From positions 1 through 29,824 of the forward strand of contig JAZTWX010000006.1 of the NCBI GenBank assembly GCA_045636125.1: a stretch of 29,824 nt of DNA, given 5' to 3'. How positions within the stretch are numbered: position 1 is the stretch's first letter; each line of letters begins with the position of its first letter. Source of the stretch: HGM04593 sp045636125. GTDB lineage: Bacteria > Bacteroidota > Bacteroidia > Bacteroidales > Bacteroidaceae. The notes beneath the pieces are model-generated. The model searched no databases and was not told the DNA's origin. It saw only the letters and a program-made list of their open reading frames with translations. A program made the position numbers and the translations under genes. Positions 14,131 through 22,115 of the stretch are shown piece by piece.

Positions 14131-15168
14131 TTATTGTTTATTGTTTTTCAATGCTTCAATCTCTTTTGTAAGCTCTTTTACCTTTTTGTCGAGTTCGGGC
14201 AAACGGCGCATGTATGCCGAAATCTTCATATACTCTTTTGCATCGAGCGCAGGTGAGCCGAGGAGTGTTTCGCCTCCCTTGCGGCTGCCGAGTGTACCAC
14301 ACTGCGGGCCTATTGTTGTGCGGGGGCCTATTGTACAATGTCCCGATATACCTGCCTGGCCGCCCATAACACACCATTCGCCAATTTTTGTTGAACCGGC
14401 AACGGCTACCTGTGCAGCCATTACGGTGTGTGAACCTATTTCGTCGTTGTGGGCAATTTGTATGAGGTTGTCGAGCTTTACACCCTTGTGTACGATGGTT
14501 GAACCCATTGTGGCGCGGTCGATACAGGTGTTGGCACCAATCTCTACATCGTCTTCAAGAATAACGATACCTGTCTGAGGTATCTTGTCGTATCCGTTTA
14601 CTGTGGGTGCAAAACCGAAACCGTCGGCACCAATTACGCAACCGCTGTGCAGTATGCAGTTGTTGCCGATGCGGCAGTCGTGGTACACTGTTACGTGTGC
14701 ATAGAGCAGGCAGTTGTTGCCAATCTTTGCTCCGTCGCCCACCGACACGCCGTCGAGGATGGTGCATCCGTCGCCAATTTCGCATCCCTCACCAATTACT
14801 GCAAAGGGGGCAATGTAGCAGTTCTCTCCAATTTTTGCTGTTGAGGCAATAGAGGCCAGCGAGCTGATGCCTTGTTTCTTGGGCTTGCTTGCTTCGTACA
14901 TTGTCATTAGCTTGGCGAGGCTTTCGTAGGCGTTGGCTACCTTTATGAGGGTGGCGTTTATTTCGCCTTTTGCCTCGAAGTCCTTGTTCACAAGTACAAC
15001 CGACGATTGTGTGGTGTATATATATTCGGTATACTTGGGGTTGGCAAGAAAGGAGAGTGCTCCGGGGGTGCCTTCCTCGATTTTTGCAAATGTGTATACC
15101 TCGGCATCTTTGTTACCAACGACCTCGCCGTTGATGAACGATGCTATCTGTTCTGCTGTGAATTTCAT
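14131..15168 (-). CDS. lpxD: UDP-3-O-(3-hydroxyacyl)glucosamine N-acyltransferase
   Basis: Third step of lipid A synthesis: N-acylation of the deacetylated glucosamine nucleotide. From the ATG at 15168 the product has 345 residues and begins MKFTAEQIASFINGEVVG, the normal LpxD start; the frame extends 15 codons further but without family character. The N-terminal uridine-binding domain (about 1-100) is followed by hexapeptide repeats (IGENCYIAPFAVIGEGCEIG) and the conserved CVIGADGFGFAP and LIQIAHNDEIG, with the catalytic His in the latter. A C-terminal helix ends KELTKEIEALKNN. It heads the lipid A operon. A -7-like TATCTTCG lies on the minus strand at 15198-15191, with no good -33 partner. 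Confidence 0.96.
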   Translation of the reverse strand: MKFTAEQIASFINGEVVGNKDAEVYTFAKIEEGTPGALSFLANPKYTEYIYTTQSSVVLVNKDFEAKGEINATLIKVANAYESLAKLMTMYEASKPKKQGISSLASIASTAKIGENCYIAPFAVIGEGCEIGDGCTILDGVSVGDGAKIGNNCLLYAHVTVYHDCRIGNNCILHSGCVIGADGFGFAPTVNGYDKIPQTGIVILEDDVEIGANTCIDRATMGSTIVHKGVKLDNLIQIAHNDEIGSHTVMAAQVAVAGSTKIGEWCVMGGQAGISGHCTIGPRTTIGPQCGTLGSRKGGETLLGSPALDAKEYMKISAYMRRLPELDKKVKELTKEIEALKNNKQ

Positions 15169-15256
15169 ATTGCTTGAATGTTTTTCGTAACGAAGATAAT
15201 CGTTTTGTTGCAATTTCTCGCTTTTCTCTTCAGTGAAAAGTGGTTAAGCCTTGTTT

Positions 15257-16087
15257 TTAGATAATATTGTGGGCTTTTAGTTCGCGCTCCATCTGCTGCT
15301 GGTAGTCGCGTGCCTTCTCTGCTGCAACGGCTGCGAAGTTCTCGCTGCTGTCGGCAAAGATGATTGCGCGGCTTGCGTTTACAAGGAGGCCGCAGTCGCT
15401 GTTCATACCATACTTGCACACCTCTTCGAGCGAGCCGCCCTGTGCTCCTACACCGGGAACGAGCAGGAAGTGGCTGGGTACTATGCGGCGTACATTTTCA
15501 AACGACTTGCCTTGTGTTGCGCCTACAACGTACATCATATTCTCGTCGCTTCCCCAGTTCTTTGATGTTGCAAGAACTTTCTCGAAGAGCATTGTTCCCT
15601 CTTCGTCCTTTGTGAGCTGGAAGTCGTGTGAGCCGGGGTTCGATGTGAGGGCGAGCACAATTACCCAAGTACCCTCGTAGGCGAGGAAGGGTTTCACGCT
15701 GTCTTCGCCCATATAGGGGGCAACGGTGATGGAGTCTACCTTCATCTCCTCGAAGAAAGAGCGTGCGTAGAGTGCCGATGTGTTGCCTATGTCACCGCGT
15801 TTAGCGTCGGCGATGATGAATATTTCGGGGTAGTTGGCCTTTATGTATTTTACTGTCTTTTCGAAGCTCATCCAGCCTTTTACTCCAAATGCCTCGTAGA
15901 ATGCAAGGTTGGGCTTGTAGGCCACGGTGTAGGGAGCTGTCGCGTCTATAATTGCTTTGTTAAACTCGAAGATTGCGTCGTCGCTTTCCTGCAGGCACGC
16001 GGGGAGTTTCTTGATGTCGCTGTCGAGGCCTACGCACAGGAATGAGCGTTTTTCCTTAATCTGTTTTACAAGTTCTTGTCTGTTCAT
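15257..16087 (-). CDS. pyrF: Orotidine 5'-phosphate decarboxylase
   Basis: Last step of UMP synthesis: OMP to UMP plus CO2. From the ATG at 16087 the product has 276 residues and starts MNRQELVKQIKEKRSFLCVG, matching the longer (type 2) OMP decarboxylases. The catalytic segment is IIADAKRGDIGNTSALYA, with the conserved Lys-Asp pair; VGLDSD near residue 20 and VVGATQGKSFENVR follow the family pattern. The same frame is open 108 codons upstream, but that stretch is the antisense-like tail of prfA and is arginine/proline-rich. It starts 14 bases after prfA and closes the purM-prfA-pyrF operon; a weak CTTTTC..GAAAAG hairpin lies at 15221-15240. Confidence 0.96.
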   Translation of the reverse strand: MNRQELVKQIKEKRSFLCVGLDSDIKKLPACLQESDDAIFEFNKAIIDATAPYTVAYKPNLAFYEAFGVKGWMSFEKTVKYIKANYPEIFIIADAKRGDIGNTSALYARSFFEEMKVDSITVAPYMGEDSVKPFLAYEGTWVIVLALTSNPGSHDFQLTKDEEGTMLFEKVLATSKNWGSDENMMYVVGATQGKSFENVRRIVPSHFLLVPGVGAQGGSLEEVCKYGMNSDCGLLVNASRAIIFADSSENFAAVAAEKARDYQQQMERELKAHNII

Positions 16088-16101
16088 AGCTTTGTTGTTT
16101 A

Positions 16102-17214
16102 TTATAGTTCGTTTTCTTTCATTCTCTCGGTATTTTCGGCCACAATGAGGTGGTCGATGCAATCCTGGATGTCGCCGTTGACAAAGGCCGACAGGTTGTA
16201 GATGGTGTAGTTGATGCGGTGGTCGGTGATGCGTCCCTGGGGATAGTTGTAGGTACGTATCTTGGCCGAGCGGTCGCCGGTGGATACCATTGTTTTGCGT
16301 TTGCTTGCAATGTCGTCGGCGTAACGCTGGTGCTCGCGGTCGTATATGAGGGTGCGCAAGCGGGCGAGGGCGCGCTCTTTGTTCTTGGGCTGGTCGCGCG
16401 TCTCGGTACACTCTATGAGTATCTCTTCAACCTGGTTGGTTTCGGGGTTGAGCCAGGGGTAGCGCAAACGCACGCCCGACTCTACTTTGTTCACGTTCTG
16501 GCCACCGGCGCCGCTTGAGCGGAAGGTGTCCCATTTGATTGCGCTTTCGGTGATTTCAACATCGAATGCTTCGGCTTCGGGGAGCACGGCTACCGATGCG
16601 GCCGATGTGTGCACGCGGCCCTGTGTCTCGGTGGCGGGAACGCGCTGCACGCGGTGTACGCCCGACTCGTATTTGAGCGTGCCGTATACCTTGTCGCCGG
16701 TTACGGTGCAGATAATCTCCTTGTAACCGCCCGATGTGCCTTCGCTGCAGCTCGACACCTCGAGGCGCCAGCCTTTGCTCTCGCAGTACTTGCTGTACAT
16801 GCGGAAAAGGTCGCCTGCGAAGATGGCTGCCTCGTCGCCGCCTGTGCCGCCACGTATTTCGAGTATGGCGTTTTTTTCGTCCTGCGGGTCGGCGGGGATG
16901 AGCAGGAGCTTTATCTCTTCCTCAATGACGGGTATCTCCTTTTCGCACATTTCGAGCTCCTCGCGTGCCATTTCGCGCAGTTCGGGGTCGCTTTCGTTCA
17001 TCAGGAGGTCTTTTGCCTCGCGCTGAGAGGTGAGCAGCCCGATGTATTTCTTGCGGGCGGCGAGAATCTCTTCGAGCTCGCGGTATTCTTTATTGAGCTT
17101 CACAAAACGGCGCATATCGGCTACCACGGCGGGGTCGGTTATGAGTGTCGACACCTCCTGGAAACGTGCCTCAAGGTCGTTGAGCTTGCTTAAAAGTGAA
17201 TTCTCGTTCTCCAT
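16102..17214 (-). CDS. prfA: Peptide chain release factor 1
   Basis: Recognises UAA and UAG stop codons and triggers release of the finished protein from the ribosome. From the ATG at 17214 the product has 370 residues, close to the usual 360. The GGQ motif is in SSGAGGQNVNKVESGVRL, and the codon-reading PAT tripeptide in QRVPATETQGRVHTSA marks RF1 rather than RF2. The upstream 22 codons of the same open frame overlap the end of purM and are not family-like. The gene starts 1 base after the purM stop codon, so translation is probably coupled. Confidence 0.97.
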   Translation of the reverse strand: MENENSLLSKLNDLEARFQEVSTLITDPAVVADMRRFVKLNKEYRELEEILAARKKYIGLLTSQREAKDLLMNESDPELREMAREELEMCEKEIPVIEEEIKLLLIPADPQDEKNAILEIRGGTGGDEAAIFAGDLFRMYSKYCESKGWRLEVSSCSEGTSGGYKEIICTVTGDKVYGTLKYESGVHRVQRVPATETQGRVHTSAASVAVLPEAEAFDVEITESAIKWDTFRSSGAGGQNVNKVESGVRLRYPWLNPETNQVEEILIECTETRDQPKNKERALARLRTLIYDREHQRYADDIASKRKTMVSTGDRSAKIRTYNYPQGRITDHRINYTIYNLSAFVNGDIQDCIDHLIVAENTERMKENEL

Positions 17215-17215
17215 T

Positions 17216-18382
17216 TTAGTATTTGAATGTGCCGTAGGGGCTTTCAATGATAAGTTCGTTCTTTTCGGCAGCCTCCACACGACCGATTATCTGTGCGTCT
17301 ACACCGAAGCTCTTGCTTATGGCGATGATCTCTTCGGCGTACTCGGGTTTGACATACACCTCGAGACGGTGTCCCATATTGAACACCTTGTACATTTCGG
17401 CCCAGTCGGTTCCGCTCTGCTCCTTGATGGTCCTGAAGAGGGGAGGGATGGGGAAGAGGTTGTCCTTTATCACTCGTTTGTTCTCTACAAAGTGCATTAC
17501 TTTGGTCTGTGCACCGCCCGAGCAGTGTACCATGCCGTGAATCTGCGGGCGCAATGCGTCGAGCATCTTCTTTACGATGGGAGCGTATGTGCGGGTGGGG
17601 GAGAGCACGAGCTTGCCTGCATCGATGGGTGAGTTCTCAACCTCGTCGGTGAGCTTGAGGCCGCCCGAGTAGATGAGCTCGGCGGGCACTGCCTTGTCGT
17701 AGCTCTCGGGGTATTTCTCGGCAAGGTATTTGCTGAATACATCGTGACGGGCCGATGTGAGGCCGTTACTTCCCATACCGCCGTTGTACTCTTTCTCGTA
17801 GGTTGCCTGGCCGTAAGATGCCATACCCACAATTACATCGCCGGCTGCAATATTGGCGTTGTCTATTACATCGCTGCGCTTCATGCGGCAGGTTACGGTG
17901 CTGTCGACAATGATGGTGCGTACGAGGTCGCCTACATCGGCTGTCTCGCCGCCTGTGGCATATACGCCCACGCCCATCTCGCGCAGCTCGGCAAGGAGTT
18001 CGTCGGTACCGTTGATGATGGCCGAAATTACCTCGCCGGGAACGAGCAACTTGTTGCGGCCGATGGTTGATGACACGAGGATGTTGTCGGTTGCTCCGAC
18101 GCACAAGAGGTCGTCGATGTTCATAATGAGTGCATCCTGTGCAATGCCTTTCCACACCGAAATGTCGCCGGTCTCTTTCCAATAGAGGTAGGCGAGAGAC
18201 GATTTTGTGCCTGCGCCGTCGGCGTGCATAATGTTGCAGTATTCGGGGTCGCCGCCCAGAATGTCGGGGATGATTTTGCAGAATGCCTTGGGGAAAAGGC
18301 CTTTGTCGATGTTCTTTATCGCGTTATGGACATCTTCTTTCGATGCCGATACACCGCGCATCATATAACGTTGGTCGCTCAT
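17216..18382 (-). CDS. purM: Phosphoribosylformylglycinamidine cyclo-ligase (AIR synthetase)
   Basis: Fifth step of purine synthesis: ATP-dependent ring closure of FGAM to AIR. The product has 388 residues, slightly longer than the 345 of E. coli. Conserved segments are HADGAGTKSSLAYLYW (about 53-68), DALIMNIDDLLCVGAT (about 83-98), GVYATGGETADVGDLVRT and the glycine-rich VGMASYGQATYEKEYNGGMGSNGL. Later PIVKKMLDAL and GMVHCSGGAQTKVM complete the ATP-grasp-like PurM fold. It is first in purM-prfA-pyrF and has a promoter at 18423-18454. Confidence 0.95.
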   Translation of the reverse strand: MSDQRYMMRGVSASKEDVHNAIKNIDKGLFPKAFCKIIPDILGGDPEYCNIMHADGAGTKSSLAYLYWKETGDISVWKGIAQDALIMNIDDLLCVGATDNILVSSTIGRNKLLVPGEVISAIINGTDELLAELREMGVGVYATGGETADVGDLVRTIIVDSTVTCRMKRSDVIDNANIAAGDVIVGMASYGQATYEKEYNGGMGSNGLTSARHDVFSKYLAEKYPESYDKAVPAELIYSGGLKLTDEVENSPIDAGKLVLSPTRTYAPIVKKMLDALRPQIHGMVHCSGGAQTKVMHFVENKRVIKDNLFPIPPLFRTIKEQSGTDWAEMYKVFNMGHRLEVYVKPEYAEEIIAISKSFGVDAQIIGRVEAAEKNELIIESPYGTFKY

Positions 18383-18422
18383 AATTGTGTATGTTATTTT
18401 ATATTATTATTCTATTATTGTG

Positions 18423-18454
18423 CGAAGATAATATAAACCGAGCGAAAAGGCAAA
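18423..18454 (-). promoter_or_regulatory. Promoter of the purM operon
   Basis: On the minus strand, TTTG (18454-18451), 20 bases and TATCTTCG (18430-18423), one base off the Bacteroidetes -7 consensus. The -33 box falls in the loop of the inverted repeat at 18438-18477. Confidence 0.5.
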
Positions 18455-18477
18455 ATTTAGATGCACTTTTCGCTCGG
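18438..18477. terminator. 12-bp inverted repeat upstream of purM
   Basis: CCGAGCGAAAAG (18438-18449) and CTTTTCGCTCGG (18466-18477) are perfect reverse complements with a 16-base loop. On the minus strand the hairpin follows the thioredoxin-like gene and is trailed by an AT-rich TTTATATTAT, so it may end that transcript. Because it overlaps the purM promoter it could instead be an operator. Confidence 0.5.
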
Positions 18478-18551
18478 GGTTGTTGCTTGTTGTTGCGGTG
18501 TTGCTTTAACGCGCCGTGGTTAAAATGTTGTGCTGTAAAGGTGAACGGGTG

Positions 18552-18818
18552 TCATTCGTCCTGCAGTGTGCTGTCGAGAATTTTTCGAACCAGCTCTTTG
18601 CTCACTGCACCTTCGTGCACTTTCTTTTCGTCGATGTAGAATGTGGGCACGAGAAAATAATCGAACAGGTCGGCGTAGTCCACCTCTAAAGTTTCTTCAA
18701 TAAAACGGGGTTCAATTACGCGGTAAAGGTCGTTTTCTTCCTTTAGTTCGTCGATGAATTTGAATGCCTTCCTGCAATGCGGGCAATCTTTTTGGTAGAA
18801 AATTTGTAAATTTCTCAT
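18552..18818 (-). CDS. Small thioredoxin/glutaredoxin-like protein
   Basis: 88-residue thioredoxin-fold protein. The redox motif CPHC is at residues 12-15 within YQKDCPHCRKAF, and VPTFYIDEKKVHEGAV in the second half holds the cis-Pro and the strand that usually faces the active site. The size and CxxC position suit glutaredoxin-like or NrdH-like thiol oxidoreductases acting in the cytoplasm. The partner is unknown. It appears to be a single gene transcribed toward purM and separated from it by the 12-bp inverted repeat. Confidence 0.85.
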   Translation of the reverse strand: MRNLQIFYQKDCPHCRKAFKFIDELKEENDLYRVIEPRFIEETLEVDYADLFDYFLVPTFYIDEKKVHEGAVSKELVRKILDSTLQDE

Positions 18819-19123
18819 AATTGGTTGTTTAAGTTTATTTGTATAATGTTGCGAATAGTGTAATGTTGGGTGTTGCAGCTGTGCTATTCGCTGCTGTTCT
18901 GCTGCGTTTTAACGGTTCTTGTAATGTTGTTAAAATAGATTGTGTGGAGTTTTTGTACAAGTTTTAATTTTCATATTAAGAATAATTTTTATTATATTTG
19001 CAGTTTGTAAGGCCGGCGGTGTCCGGCTGTTTACAACCTCTTGCTTTGCCGGCGACACATAGTGGCGTGGCGCAGCGGGTGTTTATTGGACGATTTTATT
19101 TATTAACTCTAAACTTTTAATTT
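18819..19123. other. Divergent intergenic region with promoter and structured leader
   Basis: No gene is seen in these 305 bases. The left half, upstream of the minus-strand thioredoxin-like gene, is AT-rich with no clear -33/-7 pair. The right half has a TATATTTG -7 box at 18993-19000 for the peptide transporter. Just after the expected start of transcription, TTGTAA (19005-19010) pairs with TTACAA (19031-19036) around GCCGG/CCGGC (19012-19016 with 19023-19027), a strong hairpin in a leader of about 115 bases. Confidence 0.55.
18993..19000 (+). promoter_or_regulatory. -7 box of the peptide transporter gene
   Basis: TATATTTG matches TAnnTTTG exactly. The -33 region, at about 18968-18973, is only TTTTCA, a weak match. 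The promoter may therefore need an activator or be modest in strength. Confidence 0.5.
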
Positions 19124-20638
19124 ATGTTCGAAGGACAACCAAAAGGCTTGTATGCCTTGGCTTTGGCCAACACGGGTGAGCGTTTCGGCTACTACACTAT
19201 GTTGGCTGTGTTTGTGATGTTCCTCCAGGCGAATTTCGGTTTCTCGAGTGCTGTGGCGGGTTCAATTTATTCGGCTTTCTTGGGCTTTGTTTACTTTATG
19301 CCTCTTTTCGGCGGTATGGCTGCCGACAAGTTCGGTTATGGTAAGATGGTAACAATTGGTATTACCATTATGTTCCTGGGTTATGTGTTCCTTGCATTGC
19401 CTTTGGGTTCAAACGTGGTTGCCATTGCTGCTATGGCCGGTGCGCTTCTGCTCATCTCTCTTGGTACAGGTTTGTTCAAGGGTAACTTGCAGGTGATGGT
19501 GGGTAACCTTTACAACGATCCCCAGTATGCAAGCAAGCGCGACTCTGGTTTCAGTGTGTTCTATATGGCTATCAACATTGGTGCTATGTTCGCTCCTACC
19601 GCTGCTATTGAGATTATGAAATGGGCACAGACTTCACTTGGTGTGAGCGAGGCCGATTCTTATCACTTCGCATTTGGTGTTGCTTGTTTGTCGCTTGTGG
19701 TTTCAATTGCTATCTACTATGCTTTCCGCAGTACTTTCAAACACGCCGACAGAAACAATGCTACTGCGGCTGCCGATACTAACGTGAAGGAGCTTACTCC
19801 TGCCGAGACAAAAGAGCGCATCGTTTGCTTGTGTCTTGTGTTTGCTGTGGTTATCTTCTTCTGGATGGCTTTCCACCAGAATGGTTCAACTCTCACATTC
19901 TTTGCACGTGACTACACTGCTACAAGCTCAACAGGTATCCAGAGCATGGCGTTTGATGTTGTGAACCTTGTTCTTGCCATTTTCATTGTATATGGCCTCT
20001 TCGGTATTTTCCAGAACAAGACTGCAAAGGCAAAGGGTATTGCTGCGGCTGTGGTTCTTGCTGCTATCGGTGGCTTGGTTTACAAATATTATTCACTCCC
20101 CGCTGTTACAGAGGTGAGCGCTCCCATCTTCCAGCAGTTCAATGCTTGCTTTGTTGTGGCGTTGACTCCTGTTTCAATTGCAATCTTCGGTGCGCTTGCA
20201 AAGAAGGGTAAAGAGCCTTCTTCACCCATGAAGATAGGTCTCGGTATGTTGGTTGCAGGTGTTGCTTACCTGTTGCTCACTGCCGGTTCAATTGGTCTTC
20301 CCACTCCCGAGTTCGATGCTCTTGGCAACCCTGTGCATATGGCTAACGTGTCGCCCAACTGGTTGATTTCGACCTACCTTGTGCTTACATTTGCCGAGCT
20401 TTTGCTCTCTCCCATCGGTATCTCTTTTGTAACAAAGGTTGCTCCTCCCAAATACGCAGGTATGATGATGGGTGGCTGGTTTGTGGCTACCGCTCTCGGT
20501 AACTTCCTTGTGGCAATTCCCTCGCTTATGTGGGGCGCTCCCTTGACTGTTGTTTGGGGTGTTCTCATTGGAATCTGTCTCATGGCGGCTGCATTCATCT
20601 TCATTATCTTGAAGCGTTTGGAGAAGGTTGCTAAGTAA
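19124..20638 (+). CDS. POT-family peptide MFS transporter
   Basis: Proton-coupled uptake of di- and tripeptides across the inner membrane. The 504-residue product has about 12-14 membrane segments. The POT signature ExxERFxYY appears in ANTGERFGYYTMLAVF (about 15-30), and GGMAADKFGYGKMV (about 63-76) is the loop signature between helices 2 and 3. Further marks are GTGLFKGNLQVMVGNLY, FSVFYMAINIGAMFAPT and late FAELLLSPIGISFVTKVAP. A hairpin terminator follows directly. The next gene encodes a secreted tripeptidyl aminopeptidase, which gives a plausible peptide supply. Confidence 0.94.
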   Translation: MFEGQPKGLYALALANTGERFGYYTMLAVFVMFLQANFGFSSAVAGSIYSAFLGFVYFMPLFGGMAADKFGYGKMVTIGITIMFLGYVFLALPLGSNVVAIAAMAGALLLISLGTGLFKGNLQVMVGNLYNDPQYASKRDSGFSVFYMAINIGAMFAPTAAIEIMKWAQTSLGVSEADSYHFAFGVACLSLVVSIAIYYAFRSTFKHADRNNATAAADTNVKELTPAETKERIVCLCLVFAVVIFFWMAFHQNGSTLTFFARDYTATSSTGIQSMAFDVVNLVLAIFIVYGLFGIFQNKTAKAKGIAAAVVLAAIGGLVYKYYSLPAVTEVSAPIFQQFNACFVVALTPVSIAIFGALAKKGKEPSSPMKIGLGMLVAGVAYLLLTAGSIGLPTPEFDALGNPVHMANVSPNWLISTYLVLTFAELLLSPIGISFVTKVAPPKYAGMMMGGWFVATALGNFLVAIPSLMWGAPLTVVWGVLIGICLMAAAFIFIILKRLEKVAK

Positions 20639-20662
20639 TACATTTTCCTTGTAATAATAACG

Positions 20663-20695
20663 GCGGAGCGGTGCGTGTGCACTGCTCCGCTTTTT
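20663..20695 (+). terminator. Terminator after the peptide transporter
   Basis: GCGGAGC and GCTCCGC enclose GTGC/GCAC with a small loop, followed by five T. This is a strong intrinsic terminator. Confidence 0.9.
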
Positions 20696-20720
20696 GTTTT
20701 GCAAATTTTCTTCCAATCGG

Positions 20721-20752
20721 TTGTGTGGTAACGCAAAAAATGTGTAAATTTG
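20721..20752 (+). promoter_or_regulatory. Promoter of the S37 peptidase gene
   Basis: TTG (20721-20723), a 21-base spacer and TAAATTTG (20745-20752). The -7 box is a full match and the -33 partial. It lies between the terminator and the gene, so the peptidase is transcribed apart from the transporter. Confidence 0.5.
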
Positions 20753-20806
20753 CCTTAATTTGTGCTGCGGCACACAAACGTGGATGAATTGTAATAAAAA
20801 TAGATT

Positions 20807-22108
20807 ATGTTCAAGAAATTTTCAGTTTTCGTTTTGTTATTGATGCTTCCCTTTGCGCTCTTTGCACAGAATGCCGAGGTTGAGGCTATGTTAAAGAAGA
20901 TTGCGGCTGTCGCAAGCTATGAGAGTATTGAGAAGACCGATACCTTGCGCGACTACTATCTGATGAAATTTACCCAGCAGCTGGTGCCGGGTGATGAGTC
21001 GAAAGGTACTTTTGAGCAGCGTGTGATGCTGGGTCACCGTGGTTGGGACCGCCCTGTGGTGGTTGTTACCGAGGGTTATGGCGGTGATTATGCTTTCACC
21101 CGCCCCGGATATATGGAGGAGCTTACAAAAATTATGGATGCAAACATTCTTTTTGTGGAGTACCGTTATTTCTCGGGTTCAATGCCTAAGCCTTGCAATT
21201 GGGAGTATCTTACAATTGCAAATTCTATGGTGGACTATCATAATATCATAACAAGTTTCAAGAAGTTCTATACTAAGAAATGGGCTACAACCGGTATCAG
21301 CAAGGGTGGTTCTACATCTATGTTCTTCCGTGCATATTACCCCGAGGATGTCGATGTGTCGGTGCCTTATGTGGGCCCTCTGAGCTATTCGGTTGAGGAT
21401 GGCCGCCACGAGTCGTTCCTTGAGCGTGTGTCGACAAAAGCAAAGCGCGATGCTGTGAGGGATTTCCAGTATTTGCTTTTCGAGCGTAAAGAGCAGCTTA
21501 TGCCCCTCTTCGATGCCCATTGTGCTAAAAAGGGCTATGCTTTCCGTGTGCCTGCAAGCGAGATTTACGACCTTTGCGTTCTCGAATATCAGTTCTCGTT
21601 CTGGCAGTGGGGCTCTCCCGTGGAGGATATTCCTGCGGCCGATGCAAGCGACGAGGTTGTGTTCGATTATCTTGTGAGAATGTGTGACCCCAGCTATTTT
21701 TCGGCAACAACCGAGATTGGTTCGTTCTTTGTTCAGGCTGTGAAGGATTTCGGTTACTATGGTTATAATACCGACCCCTTTGTGAAATATCTCAACCCTG
21801 CCGATGTGAAGGGGTACTTGAAAAAGGTTATGTTGCCCGCAGAGTTCAAGGATGTTGTATTCGATGATACCAACCATCGCAAGGTTACCGATTTCTACAC
21901 CGAGAATGACCCCAAGGCAATCTTTGTTTACGGCGAGTGGGACCCCTGGACTGCAAGCGGTGTTACTTGGTTGGGCGAGCGTGGCAAGAAAAACGTGAAG
22001 ATATACACTGTGCCCGATGGCAGCCACACTGCGCGTATTGCGAACCTCCCCGAGGATAAGAAAAAGGAGTTGCTCGACACACTCAACGAGTGGATGGAGT
22101 ATAGATAA
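20807..22108 (+). CDS. Secreted S37 (PS-10) tripeptidyl aminopeptidase
   Basis: Serine peptidase of the S37 family, which removes tripeptides from the N-terminus of peptides. The product has 433 residues, starting with a signal peptide (KKFSVFVLLLMLPFALFAQ) likely cut near residue 21, so it acts in the periplasm or outside. The nucleophile is Ser165 in GISKGG (163-168). The acid and base are probably Asp379 in YGEWDPWT and His407 in DGSHTAR. VTEGYGGDY and NILFVEYRYFSGS are conserved around the active site. It follows the POT transporter and is followed 7 bases later by an ABC ATPase gene, probably on the same transcript. Confidence 0.9.
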   Translation: MFKKFSVFVLLLMLPFALFAQNAEVEAMLKKIAAVASYESIEKTDTLRDYYLMKFTQQLVPGDESKGTFEQRVMLGHRGWDRPVVVVTEGYGGDYAFTRPGYMEELTKIMDANILFVEYRYFSGSMPKPCNWEYLTIANSMVDYHNIITSFKKFYTKKWATTGISKGGSTSMFFRAYYPEDVDVSVPYVGPLSYSVEDGRHESFLERVSTKAKRDAVRDFQYLLFERKEQLMPLFDAHCAKKGYAFRVPASEIYDLCVLEYQFSFWQWGSPVEDIPAADASDEVVFDYLVRMCDPSYFSATTEIGSFFVQAVKDFGYYGYNTDPFVKYLNPADVKGYLKKVMLPAEFKDVVFDDTNHRKVTDFYTENDPKAIFVYGEWDPWTASGVTWLGERGKKNVKIYTVPDGSHTARIANLPEDKKKELLDTLNEWMEYR

Positions 22109-22115
22109 ACGGCTT

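Noticed and set aside
16088..16411. Extended N-terminus of pyrF
   Set aside because: 108 extra codons overlap prfA in another frame, rich in Arg, Pro and His; the ATG at 16087 gives the normal family start.
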